Positions 13,901 to 26,048 of a DNA stretch of 64,000 nucleotides are shown piece after piece; positions within the stretch are counted from its first letter, which is position 1, and each line of letters opens with the position of its first letter. The notes under the pieces were generated by a model. It worked only from the letters and a program-made list of their open reading frames with translations, searched no databases and was not told the DNA's origin. The position numbers and the translations under genes were made by a program. The DNA is from Enoplolaimus lenunculus (taxonomy: Eukaryota; Nematoda; Enoplea; Enoplida; Thoracostomopsidae), in the NCBI GenBank assembly GCA_030248215.1, contig JASANG010004043.1, positions 62,001 through 126,000 on the forward strand. The letters run 5' to 3'.

Positions 13901-14344
13901 TTGCTAGGCGCAGAACAAACACGAGTTAAATTTTTTAGTAACTAGTGACAGCATTGAACCCACTGCACTACGTACCCGTTCTCTATTATAGGTTCGTAAT
14001 CCGTTAGAATGGTACTTGTAATAACGAGCAATCGCTAGCCACTCCAAGAGAGAGTCGATATGGCCAAGGCTTCCCCTAACACGAACCAAAACTAAAATTC
14101 TGGATTAAGATTGAGCACTAAAATGGTGTTCAGATCTTCGCTCGCTTCGCTCGTGAGTTTTCATTCTCTATTATATCTTGAGCGGTTCCCCCTTCCAGAA
14201 ATTTCTAAATCCACCAATATGCAAAAACATAGATTACTTTTTTATAGTTTCTGCCTCAAAAAAACCTCCCCCACTACACAGAAACATTTTCTTTCATTAG
14301 AAATACTTACCTGACACGCTGCGTAATCTTCTAGCATATATCAT
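1901..14344 (-). CDS. Secreted two-MAM-domain protein with Q-rich tail (12 exons, 3' end not resolved)
   Basis: I read twelve exons (5' to 3'): 14311-14344, 13151-13363, 12337-12488, 10873-10992, 10186-10258, 8183-8470, 6563-6796, 5381-5500, 4543-4688, 3852-3945, 3040-3420, 1901-2223. All phases agree and give 726 codons. The start is the ATG at 14344; residues 1-36 form a signal peptide (basic MIYARRLRS, then ALFWVCMLI, likely cleavage after PVQA). MAM domain 1 spans about residues 38-196 (DLSCDFNDQTFCEW to IGIDDIVF). MAM domain 2 spans about 305-490 (VSCTFNDDYCEW, YIFATGDSR, then YIGIDDLRL). The linker (about 198-293) and the tail are low-complexity, Arg/Pro/Leu- and then Gln-rich. MAM domains mediate extracellular adhesion or receptor contacts in other proteins; the partner here is unknown. 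The last donor (TCG before GTGAGT at 1900) suggests another exon to the left; reading through would stop near 1778. No transmembrane segment is seen so far. Confidence 0.85.
2041..2068 (-). repeat. Coding CAA/CAG repeat (poly-Gln) in last visible MAM-gene exon
   Basis: On the plus strand this is a GTT repeat; on the minus strand it reads as eight Gln codons, then His and three more Gln within exon 1901-2223, in frame with a Q/N/L-rich segment. The trinucleotide tract is nearly pure, so its length may be polymorphic. It lies in the predicted extracellular tail. Confidence 0.8.
7140..7424. mobile_element. CCAAGAGTG-family MITE, diverged copy
   Basis: The left part (AATGTACCAAGCGTACGTTG) and the right part (CAACGCGCGCTGGTACATTT, ending CCACTCTTGG) are inverted relatives of the better preserved copy at 23813-24158. 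The left terminus is degraded. Confidence 0.65.
7530..7866. mobile_element. 330-bp foldback element
   Basis: Two arms of about 150 bp are imperfect reverse complements: TTGGGACCCCCCAAAAAATT ... GACGATTGGTTAAC on the left, and GTTAACCAATCGTC ... TTTTTGAGTCCCAAG on the right. The arms meet around 7690-7715. It sits in the intron between MAM-gene exons 6 and 7. Confidence 0.85.
11221..12175. mobile_element. Octamer-rich non-autonomous element (family X)
   Basis: It begins GTAGTGGGACTACATTTATT followed by AGCGAAGCTCGAA and ends in CTCGGAGTTTCGCTTCGCTC, giving short GAGCGAAGCTCG-type inverted ends. The body is five tandem units of about 154-175 bp, each with ATGCAAAT (11284, 11438, 11592, 11767, 11935) and CTCGCACCCAAAAACC. 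The right part holds TCGGTTCAGCCGTTCCTGAG and a (GGACAGAC) tract, a combination common in invertebrate small transposons. It lies in the intron between MAM-gene exons 3 and 4. Confidence 0.8.
13452..13702. mobile_element. Possible small AT-rich MITE
   Basis: TACACTCAAAATAATATTCC on the left and ACTTTTTTGTGTGTATAA on the right could be TA-flanked inverted ends; the interior is rich in AAGAAAA and TTTTCTT mirror pieces. It lies between MAM-gene exons 1 and 2. The pairing is weak. Confidence 0.4.
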
Positions 14345-15844
14345 AGCAACTCTATCACTTTTCGACCATCCATATTCAGATTAGTACGAAAAACATCCAA
14401 GAGATATACATTTATCGCAAAAAAATTATATAACAATTTGAAATCCAGGTCAGTTGAACTATTCAATTTCAACATCAAAATTCGCTAAAAACAGTAAAAC
14501 TGTTCAAAATTTAAACTATACTTCAATGATTAGCACCATGCATTGGAAATGGTGCAATACAATGAAGGAATACAGGACATATATGTTTCTTTTACTGCGG
14601 GTTTAAGAAACGTGGGCATTTTTCCATAGGCCTTAGAAGTATGTGCCTTCTTAATAAACAATTAATTTTCTCGCTATAAAGGCTCGCTTAGTTTCTGTTT
14701 GAAGCTATACCCTCTTGAAATGAAATCATGGCTGACTACGCATCTGCGATACAGGTGGTAGTACTCTGATTGAAACAGTTCTGTGTGAATTATGCTACTT
14801 TAGCATTTAAAATGATTTAATTTCAGATTTTTAGCACACAATGTGAGCAAACGGTAAAAAGTTTCCCGTTGTTGAGTTGTAATTTAAGTACTAGGGTCAA
14901 AGCGTAATTAGGGCGTTAAACACCTTTGCGGAGGTTAAAATGTACAACGTTTAGTGCAAATTTTTGGTATGCAGCCTTCTTTTGTTACACATTAGATATA
15001 TGAAAATTGTGCATTTTATAGTTCGTTCGTTTTGATTGAACGATATGTATTAGTTGCTAAAACTTATTTTGGGCAGAAGGAACCGTATTCTGAAATGAAT
15101 ACCAATCCGCTCATTACTGCTCGGATTAAGACTATTATTTTTGCTCAGGCTTAAGCTTAGTTATCGATCCATTTTACTCTGAAGTTTGGTATTAGCCTTA
15201 GAAATAATAGAAATATGTTGAGCACTCGTCATCTATATCTTGATTTGCAGCGTTATTGTATTAAGTAACCCAATAAAAATTGTGAAGGTACGCGTTCATA
15301 TGCAAACATTTATATTACATGTGCGACAGAAAAATGTAAGTTAAGTCAATCAGTTCGATGGTACTTGGCATAAATACGAATGATGGTATACATTTGTTGA
15401 AAATTTTAAAAATAACATCCAGCAAGTTGAAATACCGGAACCGGATGTCGATTTTTGCCGGAGCCGGAGCAGATAGCGTAAATGCTTCCTGGACCAAATT
15501 AATATCAGTTCAGAATTTGATTCATTACTCAAAGTGTATTACCAGTATTTATAGCAGTATATATTCTCAAGTCTCAAAAGTATATTTCTAAAGTAATGAT
15601 CTTAAACAATAAAAAAATGGCTGGCAAAAGTTAAAATGTATGAACCAAACAACTGGAACAGTTGAAAAATAAATAGTCCAGAATCATATAGCGGGATGTG
15701 TATAATATCTTAACAAGCGAAATAAATATCACTCATTTCCCACTTATTCCGCGTCACTACAATATATAACACCGTAAAATTGGTAACAAAAATTTTTAAA
15801 CTGTACACTTAAACGTCAGGCTTGTTACATGTCAATACGGCTTT

Positions 15845-16010
15845 ACTGGCGGATCCAAGGCGAAGCCACCCAGTCGTCATCCTCCAATACGAATTGTATT
15901 AAAATTTACTACTAAAATTGCGTTTGGCTTCTGATTTATCGCGATCGTTCTTTACTATTATATGATATGCATCCTAAAGTCAGAAATTCCTCGATTCGCC
16001 ACTGCTACTG
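15845..16010. mobile_element. hAT-like MITE with GGCGGATCC ends
   Basis: Left end CTGGCGGATCCAAGG and right end TTCCTCGATTCGCCACTG are inverted partners of the GTGGCGGATCCAG type. The core TAAAATTTACTACTAAAATTGCGTTTGGCTTC recurs in related fragments near 6.2, 14.1, 17.4 and 53.4 kb. Confidence 0.6.
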
Positions 16011-18739
16011 CCGTGCATAATCAGAAACTCAACCAGAGCGTGTGTATATTTTCTTAACTTTTGATAATAAAAGCTTCTTTCAACTGGCATGCCAATTTAA
16101 AATAGTGTGGACGAGATTCAGAATGCGTTTGCAAGCCAAGCGCGGTTTTTGTATTTATTGGTTTTACTAAAACTTCTATATTTTATACTTTAAATTTTAT
16201 TTTTGTTTTTCGAGATTGTAAACTTGATATGGACATTTAACGCCGGGCCCCCCTTCTTGGGCAACCCCCAGCCAGAGGGCTCGGGTGGCTCTGAATCACG
16301 ACTCATTGTCATACCTCAAACGTCACAATGCAGCTATGTTTACTGTTAACCTGAGTTGAGTATTAATGTATATACACCCGTAATATTGGTCACAATGAAA
16401 GAATAGAAAAAATATTACATAATTTTTGAATTGTGTTTTTGGCCCATGTTACTTTTATGGCCGTCCCGGTTTCTGGTCGGTATGTAAAAGAGTATGCGTA
16501 GATTCTAGATAATTCTTAATCTACTATTACGGCCCTAACATTGGCCGTGTTTTATATTTAATATTTCGATATTAATTTAATACAATAAGAAAATTAATAT
16601 TTTGAACGGGCGCACTAAATATAGCCAATAATTAAAAATAAAAAAACGAATTGTTGGTGTTAAAAGACAAATTTAAAACGTTCTTGCCAAAAGTGCACTT
16701 GAGCCAGTCATTTACAGATGTCAAAAAATTCTAAAAAGTAGTACAATTTTCAAAATTTGTCAAATGTTACCGATGCACTTAATATTCATTTAAACTAGGC
16801 GCACGTTTAAAAAGTGTATTCATTCGCTGAAGCTCTATTTCTCTATTAACAAACCTTCGCACCAACCGCAGTGTCAGTTGAAAACATACATAACCGAGCT
16901 GAAATCAAGCTGAAAACGATGGTCTTTTATAAACTATTTCAGTGCTGTTCACTTAAAAATATACCACATTCGTTAACCGTAGACGTGTAAGCTTTCGAGG
17001 ATATATACTTGCTTGGAGAAACGAGATAAATGGCAATGTTCCAGCCTTCAGAATTAACATACTCGATCCTAGAATGCGAAAAAATATTGCAGCTTGGTAC
17101 CCACAGTTGCTCGCAAAAAACATTAAAATGAGGTTATGCCCTTTCGAAATGAAATCTTGGTTACGTAAATGTCCACGATATAAAAACATACCACTTTTGA
17201 ACAACATATATGATGTGTGTATATACCCTTATGTATAACACTGATTATTGAAGCAAAACTAAAATAGACATAACGCGTGTTTGACCTAGAAAACTTTTGG
17301 ATACTAAGCGATTCTAAAAGCTTTTTATGTGGCTAACAGAACTGAAATAGTAGCTTTTGTGGCTCTTCGAGAATTTTATAAAGGTGAGCGCACGCGATAT
17401 TTGTCGTGAAAAACTAGCGAGCGAAACAAATAAGAAGTAAAACGCAATTTTAGCTTTAAATTTTAATACAAAATTTTAGTTTTGTTTCTATTGGAGGCTT
17501 AGGCCTGGATGGCCCTCTCTTAAATCCACCAGTGGTCAGTCGTATGCTTTAAAATCATTGTTTGTAAACTAAAACCTCGGAAATGCACTAACTTTGTAAG
17601 GCGTTCCAGAAGCATTTAACGTATTTTAATTTTGGCGTAAGTTATATACTTAGAATATCAATTTGTCATATTATTAAGTCTAGGTTAAGGCTTAGGATTA
17701 GGGTTACGTTTAGGCTTCGACTTGCAGTTGTGGGAACAGTGGACATATGCTTTAGGGCAAGCGTCGACGGTTCGTGAGCGATACCTTATCATACAAGTCT
17801 GCGGAAACCTGACCCTATACTGCTTCATACTGATCCATTGGAATGCCCTTCAGAGTAGACAATTGGAAACAAGAAATGTATATAAATGAAAGCAAGGGCA
17901 GCACGTATTCTAAAATTTGTCTGGCACCTATCAGCAGTTAGTGATAGGTCTTGTAACTTTTAAACCAGCGAATGTTGAAGCTCCAAACTCCGCACATTTT
18001 TCGTATTTGATTTGCTCTACTCCTGCACCATTATTGAGTTCAACAACTGCAACAGTTAGCAAGTTTGAAAACCTATTACTAACTGATGATAGTTGGTATA
18101 CACATTTGAGAACATGTGCAAGGTCAGCAAATTCTGACAATTTTTCGTTATCATTTTTGTATCGAGAAAGAAATTGTCATCCAACGCGTGTCGCAGAATA
18201 TTTGTAGTCACAAATATCAGCTCCCCTCACAACCCAAAAGAAGAACCCTACCGGTTGCCTTGTTTATTATAAATTTATCGCATACTTCTTTGCTAAACAT
18301 ACCGGCATACTGCCATTTGACAAGACTAAATTGTACAAAAGATACATAGTAAATCATATTGCGGGGATTCTATGACAACTCGTCGTCCGACAACTGGTCG
18401 CCTTACAGCGTCCGAATCCTATGTCTGGTGGTACGGCACAAACAATAAAATATCGGGTTGTGGAATGTCGGTCGACGAGTTATACCATTAATACGATAAT
18501 ATCCGAAAAAGACAACAGTATTTTAGCTTAAAACCCCGTTTTACCATAGTGAGACCATAATAGGAGTATTGATGTATATAATATGAGGTAGAAGAAATGA
18601 ATAGAGTTCCAAAATTCCGCATAGGGTATATAAATGCCAATTCTGTCTAATTAGAATAAAAGTTTGTCTTTATGTTCCAAAACCCGAAACTGCCCAATTT
18701 TTGGAAAGATGCAGTGCCGCCAGCCTCCGGCCAAGCTCT

Positions 18740-18840
18740 TACGCTTTATATATATAAATATATATATACGTATATATATTTATATATATATATCTTTATA
18801 TACGTATATATTTATATATGTATATATATGTATATAATCA
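18740..18840. repeat. TA-rich microsatellite
   Basis: About 100 bp of TATA(A/T) and TACGTATATA repeats, including several 8-12-base TATATATA runs. Confidence 0.9.
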
Positions 18841-19820
18841 TATACTTTGAAAACTACGAATGAATATCGCAGTAAAAGCCAAATGGCCTACTTTTCACGA
18901 CCCATTATTTGACATAAAAACTTTACATTTTCATTTTTTCCGAGTTTAAGTAACGCACAACTTTATTAATAAATCTGTTTTTTCACCCGCTGCACATCAA
19001 TATATAGTAGCTTAATAATATTAATACATAAATCAATAGCAATATGTACATATTTAGTTCGAAAAATTCTGAGTCAAACCTTTTAAAACATATAGGAACG
19101 CCCGGTATCGAAATTGGTGTAATTTTTACGTTTTTTATGACCCGACGCCAGCACTACAAGACTATTGAAAATTTTGAAGACAGCCCATATTTTTAAACAA
19201 ATCTTCACGATCAGGGACGTAGTCGCAGTGTGACAAGTAAAGGGTCCAAGGTTTGAACAAAATATATATCAGGTTCACTGTCAGGGGCGAATCAAAAAAA
19301 TTCTAATGATGTAAGCATACATATAAACAATTCATAGAAGAGCGGCACCAAAAGTGTATCGCTCGCGTTTTAAACTTGGAAGTAACTTTTTTAGTTTTGA
19401 CTGACGGACTCAGGAATATATATGGAACGTTATGCGTACGTATGTATAGTGATGAGAGCCGGTCCGAACCGTACTCAGTAGTATAGTCGGAGCCGCAGGA
19501 CCACCGGGGAGCGGGGAGCAGGGAGCAGGAAATAGGAGCAGGTGTGTAATTAAATTGCCGTAATTAATGTTTGTATTAAAATCAATGCAGCGTAAATTTT
19601 GCCTTAATGCAACATATGCCTGTTTAAATCGTACATAACATAAAAATCGAAAGTAATTATGAATAGAATGGCCATTTTTATATTTTTTGGCAGTAACGCT
19701 TTAAAAAATTTATCGTAGACAAAAAGCTAAGCAATTTATATAGTCTGGAGCACGGGAGCAGCCTGACAGGCGATTACGCATCTTCAGCGTTGATCTGTCA
19801 TAATTCAGGTACAAGTAGCT

Positions 19821-20263
19821 TACTGTAGTGACTCGATTAAGCGGGGGACTGATATTTGTTTGGCCTCTCGAGAAGTTACCCACCTGTAATTCGGTTACGG
19901 AGTGTTACTTATTATAAATCCGCCATCCGCCACCCTTCGTTACTGATATATATCCGGTATTGCAACTATCCGGTAAATAAAAGGTTTTTGACTTGCATCA
20001 AAAGCTTGAGCGATAATGCAAGGTTGTACTTTTGAATGTTACTTTCAAAACTTGAGTACGCTTTAAAAGTTTCGAACTCAACTTTATTTGGTCCTGGAGT
20101 CATTTATACGTTACAATTAGGGATAATTGACATTTATGGACTCCAATTTGGGTTTAGACTCTTTATGCTTACGGGCTTTTATTAGGGATACGGAATCTTA
20201 TTGATTTGGACTCAAAATGGGAACCCCCTCTTATTACCCCCTTTTATTCGGGTCACTACTGTA
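19821..20263. mobile_element. TACTGTAGTGAC-family MITE (intact copy)
   Basis: Terminal inverted repeats TACTGTAGTGACTCGATTAAG and CTTTTATTCGGGTCACTACT followed by GTA flank a 440-bp non-coding body containing CAAAAGCTTGAGCGATAATG and TTAGGGATAATTGACATTTA. This is the cleanest of four copies in the window. Confidence 0.8.
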
Positions 20264-21859
20264 TGACAAATAAAACATATACTTATACGTAACCACCCGA
20301 GATAGAGCGCCATATTTTTTTATTAATACACAAATTCATGAAGCGGAAGTAGTTTTTTGTTCAAAAAATACCGGCGATAGAACACATGTCACGAAAATTG
20401 TGCAATACAAGGTTGGGACCAAATACTATATTTTGAATGTAATGATTAATAGAGAAAACCAAGAAGTGATCTTTAATTTTTTAGGTACACCTAAAAGTTA
20501 TCAATATTCTTATAACAACGGGTCATACCTTTAAATTGTGTCGGAAGTGTTTTAATAACGGTAGTATGGTAAAGTATGAATATTAACTTGCAGTTTACAT
20601 CAAAGTACAACTAAATTCAGCCAGAATATGGCCATTTGAATATTATTATTACGTAACGCGACTTAAAGTTAACTCGTCGAATCTCATCAATCACCGATCA
20701 GCCAAGTAAAATATAGCAATTTTAATACTTCAACGCAGCATGCGATTCAGTCTAGTTCTTTAACAGTAGACTGTTGTTAAATGTGGAACTAAGTTTGTTG
20801 CTCGCTTCAAATTTTGTGGCATTTTAATCCGATATACGAGTAAGCTTCACGGCCTATACATGTACGTTTAAAATATTTTTGTCGTTCGTTAGTCAGAAGA
20901 AGCGTCGAACTACTAAAGGAAAAAGAACAATTTTAAAATTTCACTCGCTGAATCAAATCATTAGCGTGTTTTCGACAGCGTATATATCTGAATCTTCAAT
21001 GTGTTTGCTATTTACAGCGTTTTAATACTTATTAGCTAAATAAGCGGAGATATTTGCTTTTCTTATCATACTAATTGCAATCAAAATATATTAAACGTTT
21101 GTTATGGTAAGTTGAGCACCCTATTTTGTGTAAATTTAGACCGCCGCATGTAAAATTTATGAAATTACACCCGAACTAACTGAATACGCAACTGAATGAA
21201 AGGCGGCTACAGCATCCGAAACCCGCTTTCCCTTTGAACAGTACGGGCTTTGTAGATATTGGGTTTATTTGACGCTGGGTAAAATGTATTTAGTTTCCAC
21301 TGTGATTAGTGCAAATCTTTATCTGCCTATAAAATTTGTTTTAGAAATATACAGTATTTTATAACTAAACTGGTATGCACTTAAGTAGGGAAAGCCTCCG
21401 AAATTTGTGGGCAAGCCAGTACGCATTGTTTTACAAGGGCGTGTAGCCATGCTATAGCTATATATTGCTATCGTGTACTTTACACCGCTGGCAAAATTTT
21501 TGATTTGTATTAAACAACAAATTCAATAAATTGCAATAAATCGTTGAAACAACACAAAATTTAAATTTGTAACAATACTTTTCAACAAAATGAGGGGATC
21601 CTCGTAGGCGTGAGACCGCCCTACCATAAAGTTGGGTTCAGGTCCACAAACGTTCGGTTGATGATTCACTATTCCAGCTATCAAACTGGCTCTGAACAAT
21701 TTTAATATGTTCATTATGTCTAATTGCAAGCCGGCCGCAGCAACGCAACAGGACTTCTTAATGAATAGAGCTCGAAGATTTCCAGAAAGAAAATACATTT
21801 CCTAATATTGAGCACTTTTAACATAATTGAAAACTGATTTTAAATACAAAAGATTTATT

Positions 21860-24800
21860 TTAAATCCCAACAACCACTGCGTATACAACGAAACAGTAAA
21901 CAAGCAAAACATCCGTACTCGTGGACTTTACGGTCACTTTACCGGAAAAATATTTTTGTTCAGACCAACCCCAAACATCATGTACAATCTGTAATCTGCG
22001 CGATTCTACGTTATTAGTTGCAACCACAGTAAAATTACTATCAACTGCACGCACACGTGCAATTAGCAATTCTGCAATGTAGCAGTAACGTTGTACAATA
22101 ACAGGTGAATAAATATCATGGGTTAGCATACGACTATACGGTCGAAGGACTTTGTACGTCCCACTGTTAGTCCCTGATGGTAGAGTTAGACCTGTTTGCC
22201 CGTTTATCCATGAAATTTGAGGTGTTGGATTTGCACAGATGAGGACTTTGACGTGAGCGATTGAGCCAGACCTCAGCCGACGAGCGCTTCGTGATTCAAG
22301 GCGTGAGATTCCGAAAACATTAATTCTGGTTACGCGTGATGTGATTGGAGAATTTCCTGAAAATTAATGACATTTTAAAAGCGATAATACATTTTAAACT
22401 TGAGCAATTAAGAGTTGTACTTTCTAGCACATGTTACCTGGAGGGGCGTTTCTTAAAAACAATGGTTTGTACATTAAAACTGCTGAAAGGTTTAAGTACT
22501 TGATAGAGGCAAACAAATCGGATTTTTCCGTCAGAATATTTGATTCAAGGGTTGAAGAGTGCAATTTAATGCATTACTGAGCATTTTAGATATTGTGCTA
22601 TGACTGCAAACTTTCAAATTTTAAAACCTGCCGCCGTCCTTGTTTTGCTGCTGTTAGAAATAACCGCCACTATTAGTAAGAATCATACAAAATTTCAAAA
22701 AATATGTGCCTAAAAAGTAGAACTTCTCTGCCTGTATTTATGTTCCTAAGTCGCTAAGTTTGCTAGCAAAACGCCCATATCCCAAGCCACTGGGGAGCTA
22801 GGGGGCGGCTCAATCCCTCTGAAAGAATGTTGGATCCCTAGAAATTTTTCAACGTTGCTTTTAAGTCATCGAAAATCTCTGCATGCCACTCCTGAAAGTT
22901 TTTAGCCCCTGTACCAAGGTGAAGCCTATGTTACTTTTAGGGGCGTGCCGTTTATCACCGGAATTTCAATAAAGTAATATTAAGCATTAGACTACTTCTT
23001 GGCTTTGGTGGCTTAGGCCTTAACTTAGTTATATCTTATGATTACGATGAATCTTAGGCTTTAGACTTAGGAATATGTGTACACTACGGTTATACATCTC
23101 AAAAAATAGCATTGGCTCTCTCCGAAACCAAACTTTGACAACGCGATTGTAGTTTTGCTTGTAATTTTACACCCTTCCGAAATGAAATCTTGGCTACACG
23201 CCTGCATACCTGCAGTATTAACCTTGCAATAGTAACCGCCGCTATTATCGAGGGAATCCAACTTTTTTAAACAAGTTGAACGAACTCGATGCTCGCCAAG
23301 TTTATTAAATTTACAATCATTCACTGTTCGCATCGTTGTACAAACTGGTTCTGACCGGATATGCCTCACTGAACCTTGTGGTGGAGACGTTTTTGAATCC
23401 GGCATGAGCACGTTTGAATTGTCACCGGAACCGGAACTTCCGCTGACAGATGGTAAAACATCGGATGGTGGGCTGGGCTCTGCCGCAGTTGAAAGCTAAA
23501 ATTTGGCACAAATTTAAATTATGAATTTGATTTTTTAGTTATTAGCTAATGATTTAAAATATCTTTATATTACTGTAGTGACCCGAATAGAGGGGGTAAT
23601 AAGAGGAGGTTTCCATTTTGACTTCCAGCCAATAAGAGTCCGTATCCCTAATAAGAGTTTGTAAGCGGATAGAGTCCCTAAACTCTAATTAGGGTCCATA
23701 AATGTCAATTATCGCTAATTGCAGTGCACGACCCCAGGACAAAATAAAGTTGAGCGCAAAACTTTAAAGCATACTTAAGTTTTGAAAAGTACATGTACAT
23801 CCCTAAGTATAACCAAGAGTGGATGATCACTCTAACAAGAGTGTGCAACTGGGTACATTCTGTGCATTAAAAAATGTACCCGGCACGCGTTGCGTTTTTG
23901 GCCAACCCCCCTCATTTGGGGGGGGGGGGTCAATTTCACGCTCATTTTACACGTGTATCCGCCAGCCAACACCGAATATATAATCGGACAACATTTTAGT
24001 ATATACAATAGCACATGAATTTCAACATCGATGGAGATTTTGACCCCCCCCAAATACAGGGGGGTAAGCCAAAAATGCAACGCGCGCTGGGTACATTTTT
24101 TTCTACATAGAATGTACCCAGTTGCATACTCTTGTTAAAGGGTATTATGCACTCTTGGTATAACCCATTATCGCTCAAGCGTTTGATACGGGACAAATCA
24201 ACGTTTAATGCAACTTAAGATGTTACTTAGACTCGGGGGAGTAAACAGGATTTTGAATTTGGAGACGTCTGAGCAATCAGGAGTTGCATACAGTATTAAG
24301 GTTCCGTTTAAGCAAACTTGTAAACGAACCGAGGTTAAAACTTGACATAATTATAAAATTGTTGCATCCCAATAAACAGTTTATATTTTGTATGAATTCA
24401 TAACAATAATCCGATTACTAGATTTTTCAGATCCATCCTTACCGTATGTAAAGTTACGAAAAGAAACTTCGCGAGCAAAGCGAACAAGATACAAGACGTA
24501 ACCTTTAAGTTTTATCAGAGATACAGCAATGCCCCGAGGCCAGGCAAAACAAGAACAATTCGATTAAAGTCATTAGATTTTAAGAAACTGTATTTATACG
24601 TTAAATAGATGAGGTGCCCACCTTGGATCAGCCCGAGCTGACTGTTGTTTTTACCTCTAATCCCGATTCGAAGATCCACGTAATTGAAACCGGTTTTGGC
24701 AACGAGTGTACAATGCATGTCAAATTAACGTAAGACGAATTGTAGATATAAGTCCCGCTAGCTTGTGCTGCATTGTCAGAGTGCAACCAAATACCGCACT

Positions 24801-26048
24801 GAGGAAACTGTCGCGGATGACATGCGGTTTGACAACTTTTCTTTTTCTTTATTTTCGCTTTTTCAAGCGAAAATTGAGTTTCCCTAGAATTATTATGCCG
24901 TGCCTGTCTGATTTGAACGAAACCAGCATTTTGGAAGCGAAATAAGTGTTGTTATAAAAAACTGCAAAAGAAAAAATAAACGATCTCGTATAATATCTCG
25001 GCCCATGTTACTTTTAGATCGTTCCATTTGACGGTGGCAGTGCAAAATAGTATGCTCAAAGGTTAAAACCAACGGAAAAAACGATTTTTTCGTTTTTCCT
25101 TTTTTCCAAACCTGTCCCCTTTGCTGGTTAACTGGCTACCACGAGCCCTTAAATATCATAGCTAGTTTTAAAATCTATGAATGGCCTTTAAGATTTAAAT
25201 TCTTGTAAAAACGCTGATAATGTGATGCTGATAAGACGTTGAGATATACCAAATAACAAGTGGCTATAAAGTCTAAGAAAAATTTTATGGCGTTCCGTTA
25301 TCCACTCAGCCGTTATTATTAATCCTCCCTTGTAAACCATAGGGTCCTGCTTATTAAGCATATTCCTACCTAACCTATACAAACCGAAGCCCAATCCTAA
25401 CCCTCACCTATAAACCTAAGCTTCCGCGTCTCCGCCTATGTCTATATGGGGGTAGGATTATTTTCCGCGGTAGTTAAGCTTAAACTTCAGACTAATTTTC
25501 TGCTTAGGCTTAAGGCTATATTATTCCTCACGTTAAGGTTTTGGCTTAAGCTTAGTCTTAGACTTTGAAATAAGCTCATACGGTGATATGGTTTTCATCT
25601 ATACATTGATCTCCGGCACTAAGTCCACTATTCCCACGACGACAAGACTCTATTCTCAACATGAACCGTTAATTCCATTACCTTTGCTTAAAAAAGTTGG
25701 AAATTTCAACGAAACTTCAACCATCCGCAACAATTGCTATCCTGCACTCACAAGTGACCAAAAAATTGTTATAATGCCTTACTTGTTTGATCCATCATCC
25801 ATATATTGAAACGGTTCGCCAAGATCAATAAAATGATTATCTAAAGATTCTTCTTGCGCAGGTACAAGGATATCCATAGGAAATCGATCTGGCTTGGGCC
25901 ATTCGGGCACTCCGCCGGTCCACGACAAATTGACATTGGCAACTTTAACGCTGTTTTCGTCATGATAGCGCGTTCGCCCGTTGGAGTTAAATATTATGCC
26001 GCTTACAATCAGACATTGGTATTTTAAGATGTTTAAAATTTGATGCAT
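21860..26048 (-). CDS. Ig-domain cell-surface protein, probably GPI-anchored (5' joining unresolved)
   Basis: Three exons join in phase: 24655-24798, 23210-23495 and 21860-22356, the last ending in TAA with an AATAAA right behind it. The first two carry one Ig domain: B-strand VNLTCIVHS, C-strand ITW, and an F-strand LDNSGGYYCKVNTAG, with a long Ser/Pro/Gly insertion between the C and F strands. The last exon holds a second Ig-like fold (ICANPTPQISW ... FTVVATNN) in which the F-strand Cys is replaced by Val. The C-terminus is STDVLLVYCFVVYAVVVGI and stop: a small-residue stretch, then an uncharged hydrophobic tail with no cytoplasmic residues, as in GPI-anchor signals. An upstream open exon, 25783-26048, starts MHQILNILKYQCLIVSGIIF (signal-peptide-like) and ends at a GTAAGG donor, but its phase does not match 24798, so a small exon may be missing or this start is wrong. 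The family resembles Ig adhesion proteins; the orthologue is not known. Confidence 0.7.
22786..22912. mobile_element. CGTAGCCAG-type MITE fragment (reverse)
   Basis: GGGGAGCTAGGGGGCGGCTC and CTAGAAATTTTTCAACGTTG match, in reverse orientation, elements at 45.3, 55.4 and 56.8 kb that share CTAAAATTTTCAGG and GCAAGGTTGAAAATTTTCTA. Confidence 0.55.
23571..24205. mobile_element. TACTGTAGTGAC-family MITE, inverted, with nested insertion
   Basis: It opens TACTGTAGTGACCCGAATAG and carries the family body in reverse orientation to about 23807, where a CCAAGAGTG element interrupts it; the body resumes at 24164 (CATTATCGCTCAAGCGTTTG) and fades by about 24205. It lies between the second and third exons of the Ig gene's resolved part. 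Confidence 0.8.
23813..24158. mobile_element. CCAAGAGTG-family foldback MITE with TATAA duplication
   Basis: Ends CCAAGAGTGGATGATCACTC and the reverse complement GTATTATGCACTCTTGG are extended by long inverted arms (AACAAGAGTGTGCAACTGGG; CCCAGTTGCATACTCTTGTT). TATAA is present on both flanks (23808-23812, 24159-24163), a 5-bp target duplication. A run of nine or more G and a matching C run sit in the arms. Confidence 0.85.
25370..25570. repeat. Degenerate TTAGGC/TAAGCC array
   Basis: Repeated CCTAAGC, TTAGGCTTAAGG and TAAGCTTAGTCTTAG hexamer-like units, with the orientation changing midway. Similar arrays occur near 17.66-17.72, 22.98-23.06, 26.36-26.42, 44.97-45.03 and 58.95-58.98 kb. Confidence 0.7.

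Larger units (their letters stand above)
14345..21859. other. Intergenic region between MAM and Ig genes
   Basis: I find no exon with paired splice sites and recognisable protein here. It holds hAT-like GGCGGATCC fragments (near 14.1-14.2, 15.84-16.01 and 17.39-17.54 kb), a TA-rich microsatellite at 18.74-18.84 kb, a TACTGTAGTGAC element at 19.8-20.3 kb and an AGGAGCA-rich patch at 19.5 kb. The 5' end and promoter of the MAM gene must lie just right of 14344, but I see no clear promoter element. Confidence 0.6.
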
